DNA of 64,000 nt from Halorubrum coriense DSM 10284 (GTDB lineage: Archaea; Halobacteriota; Halobacteria; Halobacteriales; Haloferacaceae): NCBI RefSeq assembly GCF_000337035.1, contig NZ_AOJL01000020.1, positions 37,563-101,562 on the forward strand, read 5' to 3'. Every line of letters begins with the position of its first letter. Positions within the stretch are counted from its first letter, which is position 1. The notes beneath the pieces were generated by a model. The model searched no databases. It was not told where the DNA came from and worked only from the letters and a program-made list of their open reading frames with translations. The position numbers and the translations under genes were made by a program. Of the stretch, positions 8,451 through 17,623 are shown piece after piece.

Positions 8451-8807
8451 TCAGAAGGTGATGACTTCGTAGTCGTCGTCGACGAGCGACCGAACGCTCG
8501 GGTGACCGTCGTACTCGGCGAGGGTGGCCAGCCCGGAGGCGGAGACCGCGTCCGCGACGTCGAACGCGCTCGCACAGTAGTCGCAGACCGCCGCGTCGTC
8601 GCGGACCGCCTGGTACAGCTCGTGGTAATCGCTCTCCTCGTCTTCCAGTTCCGGGATCCACTGCGTCCCGGCTCCGTCGAAGATGAGCTTCAGCTCGTCG
8701 CCGTCGGTCTCCGCGAACTCCTTGGCCGCCTCCAAGGCGTTCGCGAGGCGACCGTAATCTGCGTGCGACTCGTTCCCGGCGAGGATCACGATTGCGGCTT
8801 TTGCCAT
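8451..8807 (-). CDS. DsrE/DsrF-like family protein
   Basis: 118 aa cytosolic protein. It opens with a beta strand and loop (AKAAIVILAGNESHADYGRL), and contains KLIFDGAGTQWI and then VCDYCASAF, the cysteine region of DsrE-like sulfur-relay proteins. Full length for the family. In other organisms members transfer persulfide sulfur; no sulfur genes lie nearby, so the role here is open. It is a single gene. Confidence 0.82.
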   Translation of the reverse strand: MAKAAIVILAGNESHADYGRLANALEAAKEFAETDGDELKLIFDGAGTQWIPELEDEESDYHELYQAVRDDAAVCDYCASAFDVADAVSASGLATLAEYDGHPSVRSLVDDDYEVITF

Positions 8808-8958
8808 CGTGAATCTCCGTAACTCGCGGCCGTAAAAGACCCGCTCGCGGCTGTGCGTTCGCTACGTCGGACCGATGACCGACCGAGGGGATGAGGTCGG
8901 AGATCTCACTCCGTCGCGCTCCCCGTCCGTGCCGCCGGCACCGTCCCCGCCTCCGCCG

Positions 8959-9699
8959 TCACCAGTCGCGAGACACCGGCGTCTCGCTCGCGTCGACGGT
9001 CGACAGGAGCCACGCCGCGGCGTCGGCGAGCGCGTCGTCGTCGGTGGCGGTCACCTTCAGCCGGTTGTGGTCCGCCTTGCGGTCGGGGTAACAGCCGACG
9101 GCGACGTCGAACCGCTCCATCGCCTCCCGCAGCGCGGGGACGATGTTCGATTCGGGCTCGACCGTGTAGAGGAACCGCGAGCGGCGGTCGCCGGCGAACT
9201 CGTCGGCGACCGCCTCGAACGTCGCTCTCAGCTCGTCCGGGATGCCGGGCATGACGTAGACGTCCTCGACCACGCAGCCGGGCGCGAGCCCCGCGTCGGT
9301 CACGAGCGGGCGGCTCCCCTCGGGGACCGCCGCCTCCGCCTCGACGTCGACGTCGAACTCGCGGTCTGGGACCCGCTCGCGGATCGCGGCCAGCCGCCGC
9401 TCGACGGACTCGCGCGTGAGGTCGGTGGGGACCATCTCGCGATCGAACGCGTCCGCGACGGCCTCCATCGTCACGTCGTCGGGGGTGCTGCCGATGCCGC
9501 CCGTCACGATCACGGCGTCGAAGTCGGCGGCGTACTCCCCGACGCGGTCGGCTATCTCTCCCCTGTCGTCCGGGATCGAGAGGATCCGTTCCACGGCGAC
9601 GCCGCGCTCGCTCAGCTCCGCGGCGAGCCAGTTCGCGTTCGTGTTCACCGTGTCGCCCGAGAGCAGTTCGTCTCCGACCGTGATCAGCGCGACCTCCAT
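8959..9699 (-). CDS. molybdopterin-binding / CinA N-terminal domain protein
   Basis: 246 aa. The N-terminal ~170 residues are the MoaB/CinA-type domain: VALITVGDELLSGDTVNTN and VIVTGGIGSTPDD, followed by the LAPGCVVEDVYVMPGIPDEL segment typical of CinA-like proteins. There is no C-terminal nicotinamide-deamidase domain. The family is named for similarity to molybdopterin-binding enzymes and includes ADP-ribose pyrophosphatases; the substrate here cannot be told from sequence. It is divergent from the membrane protein at 9816. Confidence 0.85.
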   Translation of the reverse strand: MEVALITVGDELLSGDTVNTNANWLAAELSERGVAVERILSIPDDRGEIADRVGEYAADFDAVIVTGGIGSTPDDVTMEAVADAFDREMVPTDLTRESVERRLAAIRERVPDREFDVDVEAEAAVPEGSRPLVTDAGLAPGCVVEDVYVMPGIPDELRATFEAVADEFAGDRRSRFLYTVEPESNIVPALREAMERFDVAVGCYPDRKADHNRLKVTATDDDALADAAAWLLSTVDASETPVSRDW

Positions 9700-9815
9700 C
9701 GGTGCGCCGTACGGTCGGGCGACGGATGTACGTTTCCCGCCCCGAGCGGGAGTCGAGCTGCGTCCCGGAAGCGACCACCAGAAGGGCTAATTGTTCGGTT
9801 CGTGTATCCCGAGTT

Positions 9816-10799
9816 ATGGCCCTCCACGCGGTCGAAAACGTAGAGAGAGCGTTCGGCGTCACTCGGGAGTTCCTGACGCCAGTCACCGTGCGTCGCTGGC
9901 TGAAGCTCGCGGTCGTCGTGTTCTTCGTCGGGGGCGGCGTCGGCTTCCCGACGGCACAGTTCGGCGCGTCGACGCCGACGGGAGACGTCGCTCCCGGTGA
10001 GGTACCGTCCGCCCTTTCAGTCGACGTGTTGACGCTCGCCGTCGCGGTCGTCGCCGTGTGCCTCCTGCTCCTCGGCGCGTTCGGGCTGATCGGCGCGATC
10101 ATGGAGTTCGTGCTGATCGAGTTGCTTCGCACCGGCGAGGTGTCGCTCCGACGCCACTGGCGGAAGCGGTGGCGGCAGGGGCTCCGCCTGTTCGGGTTTC
10201 GGATCGCGATCGGACTCCCGATGATCGCGCTGTTCGCCGGCTGGCTCGCGCTGCTCGTCGTTCCCGTCCTGACCGGACGCGATCCCGCGTTCTCCGCCAC
10301 GGCGTTTCTCGTCGGGCTCCCGGTGATGTTCCTCGTCGGCGTCGGGTACGCGTTGGTGTCGGGGTTCACGACCGCGTTCGTCGTGCCGCTCATGATCCAG
10401 TCGGACTCGGGCGTCCTCGCGGCGTGGCGTCGCCTCTGGCCGTCGATCAAGCGTTCGTGGAAACAGTACCTGGCGTACGTCGCGGTCGGGTTCCTGTTGA
10501 CGGTCGCGACCGGGGTCGTCGTCTCGGTCGCGGTCGCGCTCGTCGCGCTCGTGCTCCTCGTCCCCGTCCTCGTCGCGGCCGCGGTCGTCCACGCGACCGT
10601 CTCGGTGACGTCGCCGATCGGACTCGCCGTCCTCGTCGCGCTCGCGGCGCTGTTCGGCGTGGCGCTGCTCGTCGTCGGGACGCTCTCACAGGTCCCCGTC
10701 GTGACGTACCTCCGGTACTACGCGCTGCTCGTGCTCGGCGACGTCGAGGAGTCCTTCGACGTCCTCGCCGATCCGCGACCGTCGGCCGCGGATCCGTGA
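9816..10799 (+). CDS. conserved haloarchaeal multi-pass membrane protein (DUF7544-like)
   Basis: 327 aa with about six hydrophobic segments (first near residue 29, then ~70-95, 130-150, 165-190, 215-245 and 260-290). The N-terminus ALHAVENVERAFGVTREFL followed by VRRWLKLAVVVFF is of a type seen in haloarchaeal DUF7544-like proteins (from memory). ATG at 9816 is preferred over the frame opening at 9702, whose extra residues are Arg/Cys-rich and not membrane-like. No enzymatic motif seen. Confidence 0.8.
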   Translation: MALHAVENVERAFGVTREFLTPVTVRRWLKLAVVVFFVGGGVGFPTAQFGASTPTGDVAPGEVPSALSVDVLTLAVAVVAVCLLLLGAFGLIGAIMEFVLIELLRTGEVSLRRHWRKRWRQGLRLFGFRIAIGLPMIALFAGWLALLVVPVLTGRDPAFSATAFLVGLPVMFLVGVGYALVSGFTTAFVVPLMIQSDSGVLAAWRRLWPSIKRSWKQYLAYVAVGFLLTVATGVVVSVAVALVALVLLVPVLVAAAVVHATVSVTSPIGLAVLVALAALFGVALLVVGTLSQVPVVTYLRYYALLVLGDVEESFDVLADPRPSAADP

Positions 10800-10853
10800 C
10801 GGGTCCGATCTGCCGACACCAGACCGTAAGCTGCTCCGGACCGAGCGGCGCGC

Positions 10854-11054
10854 ATGAGACGACCGCTCCTCGGCGCAATCGGTGTCCTCACGGCGCTCGT
10901 TCCGGAGCGTCTCGCGGGAGCGTTCGAGGGTCTCGCGGTCGAGGACCCCGCGTCGGTGGCATGGAACGAGCGCCTCACCGACGGCGTCCGCGCGATCGGC
11001 GTCGTGTACGTGCCGCTCGCGCTCTGGGAGCGTCGGCAGCGGAACGGGACGTGA
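10854..11054 (+). CDS. small membrane-associated hypothetical protein
   Basis: 66 aa. Two weakly hydrophobic stretches (residues ~5-25 and 44-58) are separated by an acidic helix, with a basic C-terminus. The codon pattern is GC3-rich like its neighbours. It lies 54 nt after the preceding membrane protein, possibly cotranscribed. Function unknown. Confidence 0.55.
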   Translation: MRRPLLGAIGVLTALVPERLAGAFEGLAVEDPASVAWNERLTDGVRAIGVVYVPLALWERRQRNGT

Positions 11055-11094
11055 CCGAGACATCTCGACGAACGTCTCCGAACAGACCGCACGC

Positions 11095-12267
11095 TCAAAA
11101 CAGCGACTCCAACTCCCCGTCGCTGTCCATCAGCTCCGCGAAGCGGTCCTCGCTCTCGTCGGTGATCTCCCCTTGGTTCCGCTGTGCCTCGATCGCGACC
11201 TGCTGAAGCTCCTTGACTCGCGGAACGTTCGTCACCCCGCCGAGCAGGACGAGCGCCGCGACCGTTCCCCCGCCGCGTCGCGGATAGTCCCCGCCGCGGA
11301 CCTCCATCGAGCCGGTCTGTTCTTCGAGCCACTTGCGACCGTGCTCGATACCCTTCCGGTTGAGGTACGCCGGCGGCCCGGCGACGACGAGCAGCGCCCG
11401 CTCCGTGCCGCTCGCCTCGCAGGGCAGGGTGAGTCGACCGAGCGTCGCCTTCCGGACGAGGCTCGTGACCCGATTGGTGGCCTCCGTGCTGTCGATCCCG
11501 GCGGTCGAATCGTCGCGGAGCCGCGACAGCAACCCCGATCGCTTCGCTTCGTCCACCTCGACGTCGGCGTACCCCAGCGACGAGATGCCGCCGCCTTTGA
11601 GCGTGTTGATGATCTCGGAGGAGTCGACCACGCTCTCGGCGACGTCGCTCCCCTCGGTGATCTCGCCGGCGCTGAACAGCACGCCGAACCGCCGGACCAG
11701 TTCCCTGTTGATCGCGTCGAACCCTTCCCCGACGGACTCGCCCGAACTGCGCCACGCGTCGTTGTCGAACAACAGGAGGTTGTCCACCTCGTCGACGAAC
11801 GTCTTGAGCGATCGGGCGGCGTTCAGCGTGTAGATCCCGCCTTCGTCGCTCCCGGGCAGAATGCCGAGCCCGTACACGGGTTCGGTGTAGATCCGCTTGA
11901 GGTTCTTCGCGATCACGGGCGCACCGCCAGAACCCGTCCCGCCGCCGAGCCCGGCGACGACGAGGAACGCATCGATCTCGTGGACCGGGATCGAGTCGAG
12001 CGCCCCTTGGATCTCGTCGATGTCCTCCTCGGCCACCGCTGCGCCCAGTTCGTTGTCCGCGCCCACGCCGTGGCCCTTGACCCGCGACTGCCCGATCAGG
12101 ATCCGTCGGTCAGTCGGAAGGCGGTCGATCCCGTCGAGATCCGCTTTCGCCGTGTTGACCGCGATCGCTCCCCGAACGATGTCTGCGCCCGTCTCCGCGT
12201 CGTAGGCAAGGAACTCGTCGACCACCTTCCCACCCGCCTGTCCGACCCCGATCAGTGCGAGTTTCAT
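11095..12267 (-). CDS. cetZ: tubulin/FtsZ-like protein CetZ
   Basis: 390 aa cytoskeletal GTPase of the archaeal CetZ family, which controls cell shape and motility in haloarchaea rather than being the main division FtsZ. The GTP-binding N-terminus is LALIGVGQAGGKVVDEF, the tubulin signature GGGTGSG is at residues 108-114, and the T7-type region NREL is present. The C-terminal tail is short and acidic. The start is the ATG at 12267, since the five extra residues upstream do not fit the family. It is divergent from the acylase gene with a 71-nt shared promoter region. Confidence 0.92.
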   Translation of the reverse strand: MKLALIGVGQAGGKVVDEFLAYDAETGADIVRGAIAVNTAKADLDGIDRLPTDRRILIGQSRVKGHGVGADNELGAAVAEEDIDEIQGALDSIPVHEIDAFLVVAGLGGGTGSGGAPVIAKNLKRIYTEPVYGLGILPGSDEGGIYTLNAARSLKTFVDEVDNLLLFDNDAWRSSGESVGEGFDAINRELVRRFGVLFSAGEITEGSDVAESVVDSSEIINTLKGGGISSLGYADVEVDEAKRSGLLSRLRDDSTAGIDSTEATNRVTSLVRKATLGRLTLPCEASGTERALLVVAGPPAYLNRKGIEHGRKWLEEQTGSMEVRGGDYPRRGGGTVAALVLLGGVTNVPRVKELQQVAIEAQRNQGEITDESEDRFAELMDSDGELESLF

Positions 12268-12338
12268 GTGAACACACCGCACGTATCTACGCGGGTCGGA
12301 CTGATAAAGGTTCGAAGCCCGATCCGATCCAAATTATA

Positions 12339-14798
12339 ATGAGGGATCGCGGCCTCGCTTGGGAGGTGACACGCGACACCACGCGCCGCGCGGTCCTCGC
12401 GAGCGTCCTCGCCGCCGGCAGCGCCGGGCTGGCGGCGAGCGACGCGGCCGACCTCCTCGACTCGTTCGCGCCGCTGTCGGGCGAGGCGTGGGACGCCGCC
12501 GACCGCTCGCTTCCCGAGACCGTCGAGAGCCCGCACGGGGCGGCGACGGTGGCCCGCGACGAGTTCGGCGTCCCGCAGATCGAGGCGGACGAGGAGCCCG
12601 CGGCGTACTTCGCGGTCGGCTACTGTCAGGCGTTCGACCGGCTGTTCGCGATGGACCTCCAGCGGCGAGTGATGCGCGGGCGGCTCTCGGAGGTGATCGG
12701 CGAGGCGACGCTCGACAGCGACGAGTTCAACGTCGCGATGGGGTTCGCCGACGCCGCCGCGGCCACGTGGGACGTCGTCGCGGAGACGCGCGCCGGACCC
12801 CTCGTCGAGGCGTTCGCGGACGGCGTCAACGCCGCGACCGACGACCTGCCCCTCCCGCTGGAGTTCGATCTGATCGGCTACGAGCCGGAGCCGTGGACCC
12901 CGGTCGACTCGATGCTGATGGAGAAGCAGATCTCGTGGACGCTCACCGGGGACTTCGGCGAACTGCGGCGCGCGCTCGTCGCCGAGCGACTGGGCGCGGA
13001 GCGCGCTGAGACGCTGTTCCCGACGCGGTACGACCACGACGACGCGATCCTCGACGGGACGGAGACGCGGCTGGGCGGGAGCGCCGAGAACGCTCGCGGT
13101 GCGGGCGAGCGCGCGTCGACCGGCGAGCCGCGCGGCTCCGTCGACCCCGTCGACCCGGAACTGGCCGACTGGCTCTCCGGCTTCGAGTCGCCGACGGGCG
13201 TCGGCTCGAACAGCTGGGTCGTCTCCGGCGACCACACCGCGAGCGGGACGCCGACCGTCGCGTACGACCCGCACCTCTCGCTCCAGGCGCCGCCGCTGTG
13301 GTACGAGCAGTCGGTCACGACCCCCGAGCGGTCGGTGCGGGGCGCGACGTTCTCGGGCGTCCCGTTCGTCATCGCGGGCGCGAACGACCGCGGCGCGTGG
13401 TCGTTCACCAACCTCGGCGCGGACGTGTTGGACTGCTACCAGTACGACGTCGACGACGCGGGCGACCGCTACCGGTACGACGGCGAGTGGCGGCCCTTCG
13501 AGACCGACGAGACCGAGGCGATCCCGGTCGCCGGCGGCGAGGACCGGGAGGTCCGCGTGCGGCGCACCGTCCACGGCCCTCTGATCGAGCGCGAGACGGA
13601 GACGGTCGGCGTCGCGTGGACGGGCCACACCGCGACGCGCACGACGGTCGCCATCGAGGCGTACGGGCGCAGCGAGGGGATCGACGACCTCCTCGACGCG
13701 ACCCGCGACTTCGACCTGCCGACGCAGAACCTCGTGTACGCGGACGCGGACGGCCGGACGCTCTACTTCGCGACCGGCCGGCTCCCGATCCGCCGCACCG
13801 ACGGCGCGGTCGTCGACGGCGACCGGGTCTTCGACGGCTCCGCGGGCGAGGGCGAGTGGAGCGGGTTCGAGCCGTTCGGCGAGTCCTCGTGGGAGGGGTT
13901 CGTCCCCTTCGAAGAGAAGCCGCACGCGATCGACCCCGACGTCCTCTCGACCGCCAACCAGCGCCCGATCGACGACCCGACCCACTACGTCGGCGTGAGC
14001 TACGCCGCCCCGTACCGCGGGTCACGGATCGCCGACCGGCTCGACGCGGCGACCGACGACGGGGGGTCGACGGACCCCGACTTCCACCGCGCCCTCCAGA
14101 ACGACGTGCGCGACGGGCGCGGCCCGGAACTGGTCCCCGGGCTGGTCGCCGCGGTCCGCGACCGCGACGACCCCGACCCCTCGCTCGTCGACGCCGCCGA
14201 CGCCCTCGACGAGTGGGACTACCGGATGCGGCGCGGCTCGCGCGCCGCGCTGCTGTTCGCCCGCTACCTCCCGCACTTCCGCGAGCGCGTCTTCGGCCCG
14301 GCGTTCGCCGCCGCCGACCTCGGCGAGGGGTACTACCCGAGCGACTGGACGCTCGCGCGGCTCCCCGACGACGACCCGCTGTTCGACGGGCGGTCGCGGT
14401 CCGCCCTCGCGGTGAGGGCCCTCCGCGACGCGCTCGACGAGGTCGGGGCGGAGGGGTGGGAGACGTACGGCGACTACAACACCACGCGGTCGATGCGCCA
14501 CCCGCTCGGCGGCGAAGCGCCGTTCCTGAACTACGGGGCGCTACCGGCCGACGGGTCGCCCGCGACCGTGAAGAACTACCGCGTCGACTCCGCGGTCGGG
14601 TCGAGCTGGCGGATGGTCGTGCGGCCGGGGACCGACGCGACCGCGGTCCTGCCGGGCGGGAACTCCGGCGACTACTTCTCCGAGCACTACGACGACCAGC
14701 TCCGGCGGTGGCTCGGCAACGACCAGCGGCCGATGCCGCTCGACGCCGGCGGCGAGCCGGCGGTGCGGTTCGAGCCGTCGACGGAGGGGTCGCAGTGA
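12339..14798 (+). CDS. penicillin acylase family (Ntn-hydrolase) protein with Tat signal
   Basis: 819 aa precursor. N-terminal TRRAVLASVLAAGSAGLAAS looks like a Tat signal. The alpha-chain region contains DEFGVPQIEADEEPAAYFAVG. The predicted autocatalytic cleavage and nucleophile site is G|SNSW with Ser290; later beta-chain landmarks include FVIAGANDRGAWSFTN. The ATG at 12339 follows the AT-rich AAATTATA. Family members cleave amide bonds of beta-lactams or acyl-homoserine lactones. The substrate here is unknown. Its stop overlaps the GTG of the next gene. Confidence 0.9.
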   Translation: MRDRGLAWEVTRDTTRRAVLASVLAAGSAGLAASDAADLLDSFAPLSGEAWDAADRSLPETVESPHGAATVARDEFGVPQIEADEEPAAYFAVGYCQAFDRLFAMDLQRRVMRGRLSEVIGEATLDSDEFNVAMGFADAAAATWDVVAETRAGPLVEAFADGVNAATDDLPLPLEFDLIGYEPEPWTPVDSMLMEKQISWTLTGDFGELRRALVAERLGAERAETLFPTRYDHDDAILDGTETRLGGSAENARGAGERASTGEPRGSVDPVDPELADWLSGFESPTGVGSNSWVVSGDHTASGTPTVAYDPHLSLQAPPLWYEQSVTTPERSVRGATFSGVPFVIAGANDRGAWSFTNLGADVLDCYQYDVDDAGDRYRYDGEWRPFETDETEAIPVAGGEDREVRVRRTVHGPLIERETETVGVAWTGHTATRTTVAIEAYGRSEGIDDLLDATRDFDLPTQNLVYADADGRTLYFATGRLPIRRTDGAVVDGDRVFDGSAGEGEWSGFEPFGESSWEGFVPFEEKPHAIDPDVLSTANQRPIDDPTHYVGVSYAAPYRGSRIADRLDAATDDGGSTDPDFHRALQNDVRDGRGPELVPGLVAAVRDRDDPDPSLVDAADALDEWDYRMRRGSRAALLFARYLPHFRERVFGPAFAAADLGEGYYPSDWTLARLPDDDPLFDGRSRSALAVRALRDALDEVGAEGWETYGDYNTTRSMRHPLGGEAPFLNYGALPADGSPATVKNYRVDSAVGSSWRMVVRPGTDATAVLPGGNSGDYFSEHYDDQLRRWLGNDQRPMPLDAGGEPAVRFEPSTEGSQ

Positions 14799-15169
14799 GC
14801 GACTCGCCGTCTCCGACCGACTCGTCGCCTCCAAGCGACTCGCCGTCTCCCCTCGACCGCGTCCGGACGGAGCCGCGACCGCACGCGGTCGCACTCGTCG
14901 CCGCGGTCGGGGTCGGCGTCGCGCTCGCGTTCGTCCACTGGGTCGGGCTGATCGCCGCGGGGGCGCTCGCGTCGGTCGTCGCGCCGACGGTCCGCCGCGG
15001 GGTCGGCTACGCGCTCGCCGCGGGGGTCGTCGCCCTCGCGGCGTTCGCGGTCGCGCTCGGCCCGGCCGCCGCAGCGGTGCCGGGGATGCGCCCGGTCGTC
15101 TACGTCGCGGTCGGCGCGGGCCTCGCGCTCCCGCTGTTCGGGTCGCTCGCGCGGGCCGTCGTCACGTGA
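14795..15169 (+). CDS. small multi-pass membrane protein coupled to the acylase
   Basis: 124 aa. A Ser/Pro-rich head (SDSPSPTDSSPPSDS) is followed by about four hydrophobic segments from residue ~30. The GTG start overlaps the acylase stop by 4 nt (GTGA), so translation is coupled. No recognised domain. Possibly an accessory membrane partner of the acylase, on context only. Confidence 0.7.
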   Translation: MSDSPSPTDSSPPSDSPSPLDRVRTEPRPHAVALVAAVGVGVALAFVHWVGLIAAGALASVVAPTVRRGVGYALAAGVVALAAFAVALGPAAAAVPGMRPVVYVAVGAGLALPLFGSLARAVVT

Positions 15170-15191
15170 GCGAGGCGCGGGAAGTCGGGGC

Positions 15192-15554
15192 CTAGTCCAG
15201 CCGCTCCACTTCGGCGGTCTCGTCGGTCTCCACGTCGCCCGTGTTCCGCGTCCCGCTGGGTTCGAACAGCACGATCTCGGCCTCCGGCTCGGCGACCGGG
15301 CGGTGCTCGGTCCCGCGCGGGACGACCGTGAACTCCCCGGCCTCCAACACCGCGTCCGCGGCCTCGCGGAACTCGATCCGGAGCCGCCCGGCGTGGACGA
15401 GGAACAGCTCGTCGGCCGACTCGTGACTGTGCCAGACGAACTCGCCGTCCGCCTTCGCGAGCTTGACCGCCTGCCCGTTACACTCGGCCGCGAGCCGCGG
15501 GGACCACGTCTCGTCGAACGAGTCGAACGCCTCGGTGAAAGAGATCGGCTCCAT
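15192..15554 (-). CDS. cupin-domain protein
   Basis: 120 aa single-domain cupin. Motif 1 is recognisable as WHSHESADELFLVHAGRLRI (metal-ligand His/Glu) and motif 2 as GEFTVVPRGTEHRPV. The start is the ATG at 15554; an ACTTTACC TATA-like box lies ~25 nt upstream on the minus strand. The upstream open frame is arginine-rich and an artefact. Metal-binding small-molecule or regulatory role; substrate unknown. Confidence 0.85.
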   Translation of the reverse strand: MEPISFTEAFDSFDETWSPRLAAECNGQAVKLAKADGEFVWHSHESADELFLVHAGRLRIEFREAADAVLEAGEFTVVPRGTEHRPVAEPEAEIVLFEPSGTRNTGDVETDETAEVERLD

Positions 15555-15647
15555 ACCCCCGGTCGGCGGCGGAACGGTAAAGTCGCTGTCCACCGGTCCC
15601 GACGAGCCGGGGATCGCGGTCGGCCGAGCCACAGCGGAGGTATATAT

Positions 15648-15659
15648 CGCTCCGGAGCG
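15648..15659. promoter_or_regulatory. palindrome next to a TATA box
   Basis: CGCTCCGGAGCG is a perfect 12-bp palindrome directly after TATATATC (15641-15648), upstream of the coiled-coil gene. A second TATA-like box, CATATAAGC (15692-15700), lies closer to that gene. It may be an operator on a distal promoter. Confidence 0.35.
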
Positions 15660-15731
15660 GTTCGGACCGCTCGGGACGGCGGCGGACCCCTCATATAAGC
15701 GTTTACGGGGGGGCTGAGCGTGTCGCGACGT

Positions 15732-16601
15732 ATGACAGCGACCCACGCGGACGGCGGAAGCGGTCCGGTCCGAGCGGCCAGAGCGGAGCTCCGAGTCGAG
15801 CGGCGGCGGGTCGTCGACGAGCGAGAGGCGTTCCGCGCGTTCAGCGCCCGCGTGTCGTCGATTCCGGACGAGAGCGCGAACGCGGGCCCGTCGGACCCCG
15901 CTGCGGCCGACGGGTTCGCCGGCGTCGGCGGCGCGGTCGGCGGCGCGGTCGGCGGTTCGGGGGGCGGAGCGGCGTCGCCCGGCTCCCGGCTGGTCGCGGT
16001 GCGCGACGCGTACCGCGCCACGGTGATGTCGGTGCCGCACTACGAGACGGAGTACGACGACACCTACGAGCGGAGCGTGGCCGAGGAGTTCGGCCCGGAG
16101 CTCGCCTACGCGCTCACCCGGACGAGCCGTTTCCACGAGGAGTACAAGCGGTCGCTGCTGAGCGCCGCGGAGACCGCGGTCCAAGAGCGCGAGGCGTTCC
16201 TCGATGCCGTGGAATCGGAGATCGAATCGATCGAGCGCGCGGGCTCCCGGCTCGACCCGATCCGGAGCGAGATCGAGGCGATCGAGGACGAACTCGGCGC
16301 CGCCGGGAGCGAGGGGGGTGCCGAAGCCGAGGTCGAGACACCCGGATTCGGGGCGCTCGACGCCTGCCGGACCCGAACCGAGGCGCTCACGGACGACTGC
16401 GACCGCATCGCAGGGCGCCGCCAGCGGGTGCTTGCCGACCACCGGCGACGGCTCGCGCTCGGCGACGACCTCGACCTACCCGCGTACTGCTATCAGACGC
16501 TCGACGTCACGTACCCGGTGCTCGCGGCGGTCGGCGCGGTCGGCGACCGGCTGGAGTCGCTCCGGTCCCGGATCGAACGGGCGATGGCTCGGGGCCGATG
16601 A
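15732..16601 (+). CDS. haloarchaeal coiled-coil protein (DUF7260-like)
   Basis: 289 aa. N-terminal helix RAARAELRVERRRVVDEREA, a Gly/Ala-rich linker (~55-82), then long helical heptad-like sequence (~125-215) and a C-terminal helical bundle. It resembles haloarchaeal DUF7260 proteins (from memory). The ATG at 15732 is preferred to the GTG at 15720 because the CATATAAGC box sits ~35 nt upstream, giving a leaderless or near-leaderless start. Function unknown. Confidence 0.72.
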   Translation: MTATHADGGSGPVRAARAELRVERRRVVDEREAFRAFSARVSSIPDESANAGPSDPAAADGFAGVGGAVGGAVGGSGGGAASPGSRLVAVRDAYRATVMSVPHYETEYDDTYERSVAEEFGPELAYALTRTSRFHEEYKRSLLSAAETAVQEREAFLDAVESEIESIERAGSRLDPIRSEIEAIEDELGAAGSEGGAEAEVETPGFGALDACRTRTEALTDDCDRIAGRRQRVLADHRRRLALGDDLDLPAYCYQTLDVTYPVLAAVGAVGDRLESLRSRIERAMARGR

Positions 16602-16710
16602 CAGAGCCATCGAGGATGGAGCAGCGGTGACATCCGCGGATCAGAGGGCCGTAACCGCCAGAATACGGGCTAGCGTCAGCTTAATGATTGTTCACGGTTT
16701 ATGTTACCAT

Positions 16711-16890
16711 ATGTCATGTAGAATCACGTGTAACGAGTGCGAGCTCGACCAGTGGCTCAACGACTGCGTGACCGCTCACAAGCTGGCGAAGGAACACGAG
16801 GCCCGCTACGCCGACCACTGGATCACGCTTCGGGATCCCCCCGAGGACGACGCCGTCCCCGGGCACGTGCGGCAGTCGGGGTCGGGATAG
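16711..16890 (+). CDS. small Cys/His protein (possible zinc finger)
   Basis: 59 aa, too short for ordinary gene calling. MSCRITCNECELDQWLNDCV has four Cys (C3, C7, C10, C19), followed by His23, His29, His36 and Trp37, then a Pro/Asp-rich tail. The upstream 40 bp is AT-rich (TTTATGTTACC), providing a promoter-like element. An alternative start is the ATG at 16684, adding 9 residues. Small zinc-finger proteins are common in haloarchaea; a ligand role for these Cys/His residues is inference. Confidence 0.6.
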   Translation: MSCRITCNECELDQWLNDCVTAHKLAKEHEARYADHWITLRDPPEDDAVPGHVRQSGSG

Positions 16891-17029
16891 CCGTGACCGA
16901 GACCGCCGACGGTGCGTCGTTCGTCCCCCATGCGAGGGCGAATCGAGTCCGCCGCGGCCACCGGCACGCCCGAATGTCTCATTTCCGACCGCGCCGAAGA
17001 GTGACAGCCGAACGGTCGAACGGTGACAT

Positions 17030-17551
17030 ATGAAGGACCCGGTGTTCTGCTTCGATAGGGACAAGACGGTGGACGTACGCCCGCCGGAGCGAGGGCGGGC
17101 GGTGCCGCTGACTTGGGTCCAGTACTACGCGCACCGCACGGACCACGATGTCTGGGCGACCGGTAACCCGCGGCTCTGCGGCGAGGCGGGGATCCCTTCA
17201 CCGCGTGAGGCTCGGGAGCTGCTCGTCGCGGCCGGTCGGGAGCCGGTTGCGCCGTACGACCGGATGAACGGCGGCCGGATCGACCGGCTCCGCCTCCTCG
17301 ATCAACTGTACGCGGAGAGCTACGACCGGGAAGCGCGGTTCGTGGTCGTCGACGACACCGACGTCACCGAGTACACGGACGGTCGGCCATGGACGTACTA
17401 CGGCCCGACAGAGTTCGTCGAGGCCGTGGAGGGCGGGGCGTACCCAGAGCCGGACCCCGGAGCGGTTCGCGGGGATTCGTACGGCGACCCGGAGCGCGGG
17501 GACCGGTTTCGAGCGCAACTGAACAGGTTCGAACGGCGCCTCTCGACGTGA
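17030..17551 (+). CDS. HAD-like protein, possible phosphatase
   Basis: 173 aa. Motif I of the HAD superfamily is readable as FDRDKTV (DxDxT), a motif II-like VWATGN follows, and a motif IV-like VVVDDTDV lies near residue 107. Together these fit a small HAD phosphatase, though spacing is unusual and no close family is recognised. The ATG at 17030 follows a short AT-rich stretch. It is the first of two adjacent same-strand unknown genes. Confidence 0.72.
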   Translation: MKDPVFCFDRDKTVDVRPPERGRAVPLTWVQYYAHRTDHDVWATGNPRLCGEAGIPSPREARELLVAAGREPVAPYDRMNGGRIDRLRLLDQLYAESYDREARFVVVDDTDVTEYTDGRPWTYYGPTEFVEAVEGGAYPEPDPGAVRGDSYGDPERGDRFRAQLNRFERRLST

Positions 17552-17623
17552 GGCGAGTCGCGCGTTCCGCGCGCGGCCCGTCAACGGACGTGAGTATAAA
17601 TGCCGGACCGCCCTGTACCCGGC

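Noticed and set aside
9702..9815. Extended N-terminus of the membrane protein at 9816
   Set aside because: The extra residues are Arg/Cys-rich and not like the family; the ATG at 9816 gives a better start.
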